Part shown: positions 41,460 through 49,663 of the stretch, in pieces
Position numbering within the stretch: the first letter of the stretch is position 1
Layout: every line of letters starts with the position of its first letter
NCBI RefSeq assembly: GCF_034670185.1
Contig: NZ_JAXMNY010000001.1
Location: forward strand, 310,001 to 374,000
Direction of reading: 5' to 3'
DNA: 64,000 nt
Origin: Nisaea sp.
GTDB lineage: Bacteria > Pseudomonadota > Alphaproteobacteria > Thalassobaculales > Thalassobaculaceae
The notes under the pieces: generated by a model
Told to the model about the DNA's origin: nothing
Seen by the model: the letters and a program-made list of their open reading frames with translations, nothing else
The model's database searches: none
Position numbers and translations under genes: made by a program

Positions 41460-42953
41460 GTGTCTTCGAATCCCAAGAAAACCGAAAACCGGTACGTCAA
41501 CGATCTGCGTCGGTTCAGCTATTTTCAGTCCCAGTTTTTTGGCCTCAAGGGGGTGACCGTCCCACTTGGTTTGTCGGTTATATTCCTGACCCTGGTCGGT
41601 CTTTATGTCGCGAGCGCGCAGCACGGCATTAGTGAAGATTGGCTGATTGTCGTTGTCGCGGCGATTGTTGGCGGTTACATGGCGCTGAATATCGGCGCCA
41701 ACGATGTTGCCAACAATATGGGCCCCGCGGTTGGCGGCAAGGTGCTGACCGTCGTAAGCGCGATCCTGATCGCGGCTGTGTGCGAGACTGCCGGCGCTTT
41801 GCTGGCGGGCGGTGACGTGGTGAAGACTGTCTCCAAAGGGATCATCTCGCCTGGTGACAGTGTCAGCGTTGGCGAATTCCGTGACCTGATGCTGAGCGCG
41901 CTGTTCGCTGCCGCGCTCTGGATCAATTTCGCAACCATTCTGAATGCCCCCGTATCGACGACCCATTCGATCGTGGGCGGTGTTCTCGGAGCGGGAATTG
42001 CGGCGGCCGGATTTGGCCTGGTGAACTGGTCGACCATGGCGGCTATTGCCGCAAGCTGGGTCATATCTCCTGTATTCGGCGCTATGTTCGCGGCGGCGAT
42101 CCTGTTCGTGATCAAGAAAAAGATCCTCAATGTCGATGATCGCCTGACGGCTGCCAAAACCTGGGTGCCCATCATGATCGGTCTGATGGCGGCGGCCTTT
42201 GCAGCTTATATGGCGATGAAGGGCCTTAAGAAAATCTGGCATCCGTCAGTCATTGAGGTTCTGGTTTATTCGGTCTTCGCTTTCCTTGCTGCGTACTTCT
42301 TGTCCCGGCCGTATATCGCGCGTCGCGTGGTTTCTCTGGAAGGTTCCAGAAAGGACGTGAACTCGCTGTTCGATCTGCCGCTGATCGCCGGTGCGGCACT
42401 TCTGTCTTTTGCGCATGGTGCGAATGACGTCGCCAATGCCGTTGGCCCGCTTGCCGCCATTGTCTCGACGGTTGGCGAAGGGGCCGGGATCGGAAGCAAG
42501 GTGACGATCCCGCTCTGGGTCATGGCGATCGGAGCGTTTGGTATCGCGCTTGGACTAGGCCTGTTCGGGCCGAAGCTTATCGCTGTCGTCGGTGAGAAGA
42601 TCACGCGGCTGAATTCGCCGCGGTCCTACTGTGTTGCCCTGTCAGCGGCTGTCACGGTGTTGATCGCGACCACGCTCGGCCTCCCGGTCAGCTCGACTCA
42701 TATCGCGGTCGGCGCTGTGTTCGGTGTTGGTTTCCTGCGCGAGTTCCTGGAGAACCCGAACAAGCGGCGGGTGCGTCCCGGGCACAAATTGAATGATACT
42801 GCTGAAGAGGCTTTTAACAGCCGCGACTACAAATCGGTGCGGCGATTGGTCCGGCGCCGGTTCGTGCTGTCGATCGCGGCCGCCTGGATCATCACTGTGC
42901 CGGCATCAGCTCTGGTTGCTGCTGCGGTTTATGCTCTCTTGCAGCTTCTCTGA
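41460..42953 (+). CDS. Inorganic phosphate transporter, PiT family
   Basis: This 497-residue low-affinity, metal-phosphate symporter of the inner membrane has both copies of the PiT signature: GANDVANNMGPAVGGK at about residue 80 and GANDVANAVGPLAAI at about 320. The paired NAPVSTTHSIVGGVLGAG and GLPVSSTHIAVGAVFGVG segments also occur once in each half. About ten membrane helices are expected. The start is GTG at 41460. The last 62 bases overlap the 3' end of the convergent Nudix gene. Confidence 0.9.
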   Translation: MSSNPKKTENRYVNDLRRFSYFQSQFFGLKGVTVPLGLSVIFLTLVGLYVASAQHGISEDWLIVVVAAIVGGYMALNIGANDVANNMGPAVGGKVLTVVSAILIAAVCETAGALLAGGDVVKTVSKGIISPGDSVSVGEFRDLMLSALFAAALWINFATILNAPVSTTHSIVGGVLGAGIAAAGFGLVNWSTMAAIAASWVISPVFGAMFAAAILFVIKKKILNVDDRLTAAKTWVPIMIGLMAAAFAAYMAMKGLKKIWHPSVIEVLVYSVFAFLAAYFLSRPYIARRVVSLEGSRKDVNSLFDLPLIAGAALLSFAHGANDVANAVGPLAAIVSTVGEGAGIGSKVTIPLWVMAIGAFGIALGLGLFGPKLIAVVGEKITRLNSPRSYCVALSAAVTVLIATTLGLPVSSTHIAVGAVFGVGFLREFLENPNKRRVRPGHKLNDTAEEAFNSRDYKSVRRLVRRRFVLSIAAAWIITVPASALVAAAVYALLQLL

Positions 42954-43359
42954 TCCAGCGTCCGAGAGAGTCGAATTGCCCGAGGACAAGATGAAAATCC
43001 TCTGGATATGCGACCCGCGGTGCATCCTCTAACAGGGCCCAGTGCCGCTGTCGGAATTTCTTTTCGGGCCAGTCGTCTGCCTGCTCGGTGACAAGAAACG
43101 GGAAATACGTTACCGGGATTTCGAGCTTGCCGGTATCCGACAGCTTGGTGACGACGTGGGTCATCGGAAAGTCTTCCAGGACCACGCCGCGAACTCCGGC
43201 TTCCTCGAAACCTTCCCTCAGGCACGCGTCCATGTGGCTTTCGCCTTTCTTCCGCTTACCCTTTGGCAATATCCATCTGCCACGCGTCTGAGACGTGACG
43301 AAAAGAATGGCCAGCAGATCATCTCTGATGTCGAACGGGATGATTCCAACGCGGTGCAT
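42892..43359 (-). CDS. Nudix hydrolase
   Basis: This 155-residue Nudix protein has the box as GESHMDACLREGFEEAGV (residues about 39-56), preceded by GRWILPKGKRKKGE, a form typical of diphosphoinositol-polyphosphate-phosphatase-like bacterial Nudix proteins. The substrate could be a nucleotide diphosphate derivative or polyphosphate. Its 3' end overlaps the pit gene by 62 bases in the convergent direction. Confidence 0.85.
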   Translation of the reverse strand: MHRVGIIPFDIRDDLLAILFVTSQTRGRWILPKGKRKKGESHMDACLREGFEEAGVRGVVLEDFPMTHVVTKLSDTGKLEIPVTYFPFLVTEQADDWPEKKFRQRHWALLEDAPRVAYPEDFHLVLGQFDSLGRWIREAAREHKPQQQPELMPAQ

Positions 43360-43390
43360 CTGTTTGTCCTTGTTTCCGAATTTCTTCTAT

Positions 43391-44005
43391 CTAGACGATG
43401 TTCAAATTGACCTTGGGAATGGTCATAAGCGCCCGGTCGTTCGGCCGCATCGGCTTGAAAGCGATCAGGTTTACCTGCATCTCCGCCACCAGATTACGCT
43501 CGGTGTTGATGCGGTGCATCAGCTCTTCGGCGGTGTTCGATCCGGCAACGCTCTTCGGGATCAGGAAGGTGACCTCGTCGGTGCCCCAGTCGCCACGATA
43601 GCCGTAATCCGCGAAATTGTAGAACGGCTGCTGAAAGTAATCAAAACTGCGGATAAAGAAGGGCCGCTTATGGGTCGGATCGGCCCAGGCCATGTCGGTC
43701 GCGCCGAACGGCAGCTTGAGCTCGAACCGGCAATCGTTTTTCGCGATCCGCCACATCTCCTGCATGAAGGGCAGCAAGCGGTCGATATGCTCGATCAGGT
43801 GCGATGCATGGATCTCGTCGACTGAATCGTCAGGGAGCGGAAACGGCTCGATCCCGCATGTCTCGAGATCGTAAATCACGTCGACGCCTGGCCCGGGCAT
43901 GATGTCATGGTTCACCCATCCGTCGCGGATCACCTTGCCGCATCCAAGGTTGAGCTTGAGTGCCTGCTGTGCGCCGCGGGGCTGCGTTTCTTCGTGTGAA
44001 ACCAC
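43391..44005 (-). CDS. SAM-dependent methyltransferase-like protein
   Basis: This protein of about 204 residues has a type 11 methyltransferase layout: KLNLGCGKVIRDGWVNHDI (motif I), DVIYDLET, FPLPDDSVDEIHASHLIEHI and FMQEMWRIAKNDCRFELKLPF. I choose the GTG at 44005 with GAGAGGA 8 bases upstream; the frame is open to an ATG at 44062. Relatives often act in glycan or lipid modification. It is divergent from the helicase gene. The 326-base gap (44006-44331) shows no feature I can name; a long helicase leader is possible. Confidence 0.72.
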   Translation of the reverse strand: MVSHEETQPRGAQQALKLNLGCGKVIRDGWVNHDIMPGPGVDVIYDLETCGIEPFPLPDDSVDEIHASHLIEHIDRLLPFMQEMWRIAKNDCRFELKLPFGATDMAWADPTHKRPFFIRSFDYFQQPFYNFADYGYRGDWGTDEVTFLIPKSVAGSNTAEELMHRINTERNLVAEMQVNLIAFKPMRPNDRALMTIPKVNLNIV

Positions 44006-44331
44006 GTTCTGATGTCCTCTCGAATCAGCCCTCAGTGTGCCCTTGGACCTTGAATCGTACAATGGATAAGGGACGATGCTTGGCTAATGACATACTGAAT
44101 TTGACGGGGCGCCGCTGTTTACGCCTTGCTTCTGGCGCAACGCACGTTGGCGTCCCCGTACCGGAAATGCTCAGCAGGTATGCGTGCTGGAATGCTGTAC
44201 ATTTGACGCTTTCACGCCTATGTTGCGCGCCACCTTAATTCGATCACGCGCACAAGGCGCCGCACTGCTGATCCCACCGGGGGAAACATGGTTCCCGATC
44301 GGTCGATCGCAGGCATTCCGAAAGACATGAC

Positions 44332-46506
44332 ATGACAGAATTTGAAGGCGTTGTTCCGGCGCTCGGTAAGGCATTGGCGAAGCGCGGGTATGAGACGCTG
44401 ACCCCGGTTCAGCAATCGGTGATTGCCGCCGAGATGCGCGATGCGGACGCTCTGGTCTCTGCGCAGACCGGGTCGGGCAAGACGGTGGCGTTCGGGCTGG
44501 CCATGGCATCGACCCTGTTGGGCGATGCGGAACGTTTCGAGCGTGTCTCCTCTCCCATTGCACTGGCCGTGGCGCCGACACGTGAGCTTGCCCTGCAGGT
44601 CAAGCGGGAGCTGGAGTGGCTCTATGAATTCACGGGCGCTTCGGTGGTGTCCTGCGTCGGCGGCATGGATATGCGGACCGAGCGCATGGCGCTGCAGCGC
44701 GGCGCGCATATTGTCGTCGGTACGCCCGGACGATTGCGGGATCATGTCGAGCGCCGGTCGCTCGATATGTCGGACATGAAGGTCATCGTGCTGGACGAGG
44801 CGGACGAGATGCTCGACCTCGGCTTCCGTGAAGACCTGGAATTCATCCTGAAAGCCGCACCGGAAAGCCGGCGCACCCTGATGTTCTCGGCCACCGTGCC
44901 CCGGACCATCGCTTCTCTTGCCAAACGCTATCAAAAGGATGCCGTGCGCATCTCGACGGCCGGTGAGAAGAACCAACATGTTGATATCGAATACCGGGCT
45001 CTGGCCTGCGCGCCTAATGACCGGGAAAACGCGATCATCAATGTGCTGCGGCATTCGGATGCGGTCACGACCATCGTTTTCTGCAGCACCCGCGCCACGG
45101 TGAACCATCTGACCAGCCGGTTCACCAACCGGGGCATCTCAGTTGTCGCTCTGTCCGGCGAGCTGAGCCAGAGCGCGCGGACCCACGCCTTGCAGGCGCT
45201 GCGGGACGGCCGGGCTCAGGTCTGTGTCGCCACCGATGTTGCCGCGCGAGGCATCGATCTGCCGAACCTGGAACTAGTCATCCACGCTGACCTGCCGAAG
45301 AATCAGGAATCCCTGCTGCACCGGAGCGGCCGCACCGGCCGGGCCGGGCGCAAGGGTGTCTCCACCCTGATCGTGCCCTATTCCAAGCGACGCCAGACCG
45401 AGCGGATGCTGTCGAACGCAAATATCAAGGCGACCTGGGGCAAGCCGCCCTCGGTTGACGAGATCCTCGCTTTGGACCGCAAGCGTATCCTTGAAGACGC
45501 GGACCTCAGCGGCGAGACCACCGAGGAAGAACGCACCTTCGCGGCGGAGCTGCTGTCCCGCCATGACGCCGAGGCCGTCGCCATCGCATTCCTGCGCAAG
45601 CGCATGGCCGGGCTGCCGGCACCCGAAGAGCTGATGAACGATCCCTCCGGCGGTGAGCGTTACGAACGTGGCGACCGGGGTGATCGTGGTGATCGTGGTG
45701 GCAGGGGAGAACGCGGCGAGCGTGGAGAGCCCCGCAATCGCCGGAACGATTTCGAGGACGGTGTCTGGATTCGCCTTTCGGTCGGCCGGAACCATAAGGC
45801 TGAAGCGCGCTGGCTATTGCCGATGCTGTGCCGTACCGGAGACCTCACCAAGTCCGATGTGGGCGCTATCAAGATCCAGGAGACCGAGACTCACGTCGAG
45901 CTGCACCCCAAGGCGGTGGACAAGTTCCTGGCGGCGGTCGGTCCGAGCCGCAAGGTCGAGAAGAGCATCACGGTCGACCGGATGGCTAGCGCTCCGTCCG
46001 AGGCATCGTCGGCTCCGGAGCCACGTGCTCCCCGCAAACCTAGAGAGTCAGCGCCCCGCAAACCCAGAGCCGAAGGTGAGTCGTCATCCCGCGCCCCGCG
46101 TCCTCCTAGAGGTGAAGCGGAACAGGGTGGCTATCCGCCGAAGCGCCGGCGCGACATGGGTGAGGATCAGGCACGGCCGGCACGGGACGCCGTCACGCAA
46201 TCCGTGGATACCGCGCCAATTCCGACGCCTGAGCCAAGCTCCAGGCCGGATGCAGGCACGGCACCTGATCGCAAGCTCAAGAAACCCAGAAAGCCGAAGG
46301 ACGGTGATGCCAAGGCAGGGGCGAAATTCGGTAAACCCAAGCTGGGCAAACCCAAGTTCGACAAACCGAAATCTGCATCCGCGGACGGCAAACCCGGCAA
46401 GCCTGGCAAACCCGCTAAGGGCAAGCCCCAGTCGAAGCCTGGTTCCGGTCCCAAGAAACCGCACCGCAAGGGCGTGAACAAGCCGAAGGCCCCCTGGGTC
46501 GATTAA
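44332..46506 (+). CDS. DEAD-box RNA helicase with DbpA-type RNA-binding domain
   Basis: This 724-residue helicase has all DEAD-box motifs: Q motif (LTPVQQ), AQTGSGKT (motif I), PTRELA, TPGRLRD, DEAD, SAT, ATDVAARGIDLP and HRSGRTGRAGRKG. A linker rich in RGD/RGE repeats (about residues 440-466) precedes a DbpA-like RNA-binding domain (about 478-545; GVWIRLSVGRNHKAEARWLL). The last 180 residues are low-complexity and rich in Lys and Pro (repeated GKPK, KPRK), probably disordered and RNA-binding. A ribosome assembly or cold-response role is typical. A strong terminator follows. Confidence 0.9.
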   Translation: MTEFEGVVPALGKALAKRGYETLTPVQQSVIAAEMRDADALVSAQTGSGKTVAFGLAMASTLLGDAERFERVSSPIALAVAPTRELALQVKRELEWLYEFTGASVVSCVGGMDMRTERMALQRGAHIVVGTPGRLRDHVERRSLDMSDMKVIVLDEADEMLDLGFREDLEFILKAAPESRRTLMFSATVPRTIASLAKRYQKDAVRISTAGEKNQHVDIEYRALACAPNDRENAIINVLRHSDAVTTIVFCSTRATVNHLTSRFTNRGISVVALSGELSQSARTHALQALRDGRAQVCVATDVAARGIDLPNLELVIHADLPKNQESLLHRSGRTGRAGRKGVSTLIVPYSKRRQTERMLSNANIKATWGKPPSVDEILALDRKRILEDADLSGETTEEERTFAAELLSRHDAEAVAIAFLRKRMAGLPAPEELMNDPSGGERYERGDRGDRGDRGGRGERGERGEPRNRRNDFEDGVWIRLSVGRNHKAEARWLLPMLCRTGDLTKSDVGAIKIQETETHVELHPKAVDKFLAAVGPSRKVEKSITVDRMASAPSEASSAPEPRAPRKPRESAPRKPRAEGESSSRAPRPPRGEAEQGGYPPKRRRDMGEDQARPARDAVTQSVDTAPIPTPEPSSRPDAGTAPDRKLKKPRKPKDGDAKAGAKFGKPKLGKPKFDKPKSASADGKPGKPGKPAKGKPQSKPGSGPKKPHRKGVNKPKAPWVD

Positions 46507-46578
46507 GGCTGTCAGAACTCCTGGGACGCTTGTATCGGCACGAGTCCCGGTTCTGAATTCATGCTGAGAATTATGAGG

Positions 46579-46614
46579 CAAGCGCCGGACACCTGTCCGG
46601 CGCTTGTTTTATTT
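46579..46614 (+). terminator. Intrinsic terminator after the helicase gene
   Basis: CAAGCGCCGGAC pairs perfectly with GTCCGGCGCTTG across a 4-base loop and is followed by TTTTATTT. It is one of the strongest terminators in the window. Confidence 0.92.
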
Positions 46615-46760
46615 CCGCTCCATCGCGGGCTCGGATATTCTGGTCTTATCTGCAGGTGCAATCTGGACTTATGGTTCGCACCGTGACTGTGTAATTCTGC
46701 GAGCTGACAATTTCATTTGGCCGGCATTTCGCTTCGGCCGGACTTTGGAGACCTTGCGCC

Positions 46761-48152
46761 ATGAGCACCACGCAATTTGAAAACGACCTTTCCGATGTCG
46801 TCGCCTCCGACAAGGCGCATGTCTGGCATCACCTGGTGCAGCACAAGATGTTCGAAACGGTGGATCCGAAGATCATCGTCGAAGGCAAGGGGATGCGCGT
46901 CTGGGATATCACTGGCAAGGAATATCTCGATGCGGTGTCCGGCGCCGTCTGGACGGTGAATGTCGGCTATGGCCGTGACACAATCGCCGACGCGGTGCGC
47001 GATCAACTCGTGAAGATGAACTATTTCGCCGGCGCTCTCGGTTCCGTTCCGGGCGCCCGTTTCTCTGAGCGCCTGATTTCCAAGATGCCGGGCATGACCC
47101 GGGTCTATTATTCGAACTCCGGCTCGGAAGCGAACGAGAAGGCCTTCAAGATGGTGCGCCAGATCTCCGCGCAGCACCATGGCGGCAAGAAGTCCAAGAT
47201 CCTCTATCGGGAGCGGGACTATCACGGCACCACCATCACCGCTCTTTCGGCTGCCGGTCAGCCGCAGCGCCAGGCCCATTACGGCCCGTTCACGCCGGGC
47301 TTCGTGGAGGTGCCGCATTGCCTCGAATACCGTAACCAGTACGACACGGTCGAGAATTACGGCGAGCGCGCAGCCGATGCGATCGAGGAAGTCATCCTGC
47401 GCGAGGGTCCGGACACGATCGGAGGCCTCTGCCTTGAGACCATCACCGCAGGCGGCGGTGTCATCACCCCACCGAAGGGATACTGGGAGCGGGTCCAGGA
47501 AATCTGCACCAAGTACGGCATCCTGCTGATCCTCGACGAAGTGGTCTGCGGCGTCGGCCGGACCGGCGAATGGTTCGGCTACCAGCATTACGGTATCAAG
47601 CCGGATATCGTTACCATGGCAAAGGGTGTTGCCTCAGGCTATGCGGCGATCTCCTGCACCGTGACCACGGAAGCTGTCTTTGATCAGTTCAAGGCAGATG
47701 CCGCCGATCCGATGAGCTATTTCCGCGATATCTCGACCTTTGGCGGCTGCACCTCCGGCCCGGCTGCGGCGCTCGAGAACATGCGGATCATCGAGGACGA
47801 GAATCTGCTCGAGAACACGACCGCTATGGGCGCGCGTCTAGAGCAGAACCTTCTCGCGTTGATGGACAAGCATCCGGTGATCGGCGATGTGCGCGGCAAG
47901 GGCCTTTTCTGGGGCGCCGAACTGGTCGCTGACCGGGAGACCAAGGAGCCGGTGGACGAGATCAAGGGCCAAGCCGTGGTCGGTCACTGCAATGCCGAGG
48001 GCGTGCTCATCGGCGTCACCAACCGGTCGCTGCCGGGTTTCAACAACACGCTCTGCCTGTCCCCGGCACTGATTGCCACGAAGTCGGACATCGACCAGAT
48101 CACAGGCGCCATCGACAATGCCCTGACGGCCGTGTTCGGTTCCGGAAAATAA
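46761..48152 (+). CDS. tpa: Taurine:pyruvate aminotransferase
   Basis: This 463-residue class III PLP aminotransferase converts taurine and pyruvate to sulfoacetaldehyde and alanine. The opening HVWHHLVQHKMFETVDPKII, the KMNYFAGALGSVPGA and YYSNSGSEANEKAFKMVRQI segments, and the PLP-lysine in DIVTMAKGVASGYAA are those I know from Tpa proteins, including the rare ISTFGGCTSGPAAALENM and RSLPGFNNTLCLSPALI stretches. A TauR-type regulator follows after 27 bases on the same strand. Sulfoacetaldehyde acetyltransferase (xsc) is not in the window. Confidence 0.88.
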   Translation: MSTTQFENDLSDVVASDKAHVWHHLVQHKMFETVDPKIIVEGKGMRVWDITGKEYLDAVSGAVWTVNVGYGRDTIADAVRDQLVKMNYFAGALGSVPGARFSERLISKMPGMTRVYYSNSGSEANEKAFKMVRQISAQHHGGKKSKILYRERDYHGTTITALSAAGQPQRQAHYGPFTPGFVEVPHCLEYRNQYDTVENYGERAADAIEEVILREGPDTIGGLCLETITAGGGVITPPKGYWERVQEICTKYGILLILDEVVCGVGRTGEWFGYQHYGIKPDIVTMAKGVASGYAAISCTVTTEAVFDQFKADAADPMSYFRDISTFGGCTSGPAAALENMRIIEDENLLENTTAMGARLEQNLLALMDKHPVIGDVRGKGLFWGAELVADRETKEPVDEIKGQAVVGHCNAEGVLIGVTNRSLPGFNNTLCLSPALIATKSDIDQITGAIDNALTAVFGSGK

Positions 48153-48179
48153 GCGCTCTTGCCTGCTGGTGTTCCGCTG

Positions 48180-49640
48180 ATGGCTATCAAGGCGACACAG
48201 TTCCACCTCGATCCGCAGTTTGGCGGAACACTGCAGAAACAGATCCAGCAGATGGTCAGCCAGGGAATTCTGGCTGGCCGTTTTCTGCCGGGGGAAAAGA
48301 TGCCGTCGAGCCGCATGCTGGCGCAGCAGCTCGGCGTGAGCCGTGTGACGGTGACGTCGGCCTATGCGGAACTGGTGGCAAGTGAGTATCTGACGTCCCG
48401 GGGCAGATCCGGCCACTTCATTTCCGAGAACGCGCCGCGCCCTCCCGACTACAAGCTCGGCGATACGGCGCGGGTCGAGACAGTCGACTGGCAGCGGGCG
48501 CTCGGTGCTCGTTATTCCGATCCAATGAATCTGTTTCGGCCTCCGGACTGGCGCGACTACGAATTCCCCTTCATTTACGGACAGCCGGATCCAAGTCTGT
48601 TCGACCATGACAACTGGCGCCGTTGCGCTTTGGAAGCGCATGGCCGCAAGGACTTCGAAGAGGTCACGGCGGACCGGTATGAGCAGGACGATCCGAAGCT
48701 GATCGAATATATCGTCCGGAACGTGCTGCCTCGGCGAGGGATCTCAGCCCGGTCCGAGGAAGTCCTGCTCACGCTCGGCGCCCAGAACGCCATCTGGATC
48801 TGCACGCAGCTGCTGCTCACAGGGGATCGCACGGCGGTCATCGAGAACCCCTGTTATCCTGGTCTCAGGAAAGTGCTGCGGCATAGTTCCTGCCGGACCG
48901 TGCCGATCGATGTCGACGAGAACGGTCTGCCGCCGGAACGGCTGCCCGATCAGCTCAGCGTCGTCTTCACGACTGCAAGCCATCAGTGTCCGACCAACAC
49001 GACAATGCCGATGAGCCGGCGGCTGGAGCTGTTGCGGCTGTCGTCCGAGCGCAACTTCATCATCGTCGAGGACGATTATGAATTCGAGATGTCCTTCGTC
49101 CAGCAGCCGACACCCGCACTCAAGTCGCTGGATCGTGCGGGTTCCGTTGTCTATATCGGGTCCTTCTCGAAATCCCTGTTTCCCGGCCTGCGGCTTGGCT
49201 ACATCGTTGCTTCGCCGACCTTTATCCGGGAGGCGCGGGCGCTCAGGGCCATGGTGCTGCGGCATCCGCCGGGAAGCGTGCAGCGCACGACCACGTATTT
49301 CCTCTCCCGAGGCTATCACGACAGCATGGTCAATCGCATAGGCAAGGCCTACGGCCGCCGCCGCGCCGTGATGGAAAAGGCGATCCGCGAATGCGGGCTT
49401 GAAGTGGCGGGAACCGGCGGATTCGGCGGCTCCAGTTTCTGGATGAAGGCGCCGGACGGCGTCAATACAGCGGAGCTGGCGCTATCGCTGCGCAGCCAAG
49501 GCGTTCTGATCGAACCGGGCGAGGCCTTCTTCGACGCAGCGGACGAGAACGTCCAATATTACCGACTGGCCTATTCCTCGATCCCCTCCGCCCGTATCGC
49601 CGAAGGTATCGAGCGCATCGCGGCGGAGCTGAGAAAGTGA
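48180..49640 (+). CDS. MocR-type regulator of taurine metabolism (TauR-like)
   Basis: This 486-residue protein has an N-terminal GntR winged helix (residues about 10-78; KMPSSRMLAQQLGVSRVTVTSAYAELV) fused to a fold-type I aminotransferase domain. The PLP-binding lysine is in GSFSKSLFPGLRLGYI (about residue 320). In Rhodobacter, TauR of this type activates taurine genes. The position directly after tpa supports that role. The start is ATG 48180 (MAIKATQF). It ends 24 bases before the convergent decaheme cytochrome stop. Confidence 0.85.
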   Translation: MAIKATQFHLDPQFGGTLQKQIQQMVSQGILAGRFLPGEKMPSSRMLAQQLGVSRVTVTSAYAELVASEYLTSRGRSGHFISENAPRPPDYKLGDTARVETVDWQRALGARYSDPMNLFRPPDWRDYEFPFIYGQPDPSLFDHDNWRRCALEAHGRKDFEEVTADRYEQDDPKLIEYIVRNVLPRRGISARSEEVLLTLGAQNAIWICTQLLLTGDRTAVIENPCYPGLRKVLRHSSCRTVPIDVDENGLPPERLPDQLSVVFTTASHQCPTNTTMPMSRRLELLRLSSERNFIIVEDDYEFEMSFVQQPTPALKSLDRAGSVVYIGSFSKSLFPGLRLGYIVASPTFIREARALRAMVLRHPPGSVQRTTTYFLSRGYHDSMVNRIGKAYGRRRAVMEKAIRECGLEVAGTGGFGGSSFWMKAPDGVNTAELALSLRSQGVLIEPGEAFFDAADENVQYYRLAYSSIPSARIAEGIERIAAELRK

Positions 49641-49663
49641 TCTCTTACGAGCCGTCCGTGTGA

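Noticed and set aside
41190..42242. 350-codon minus-strand open frame
   Set aside because: Antisense to the pit gene; polar, His-rich composition typical of reversed membrane-protein codons.
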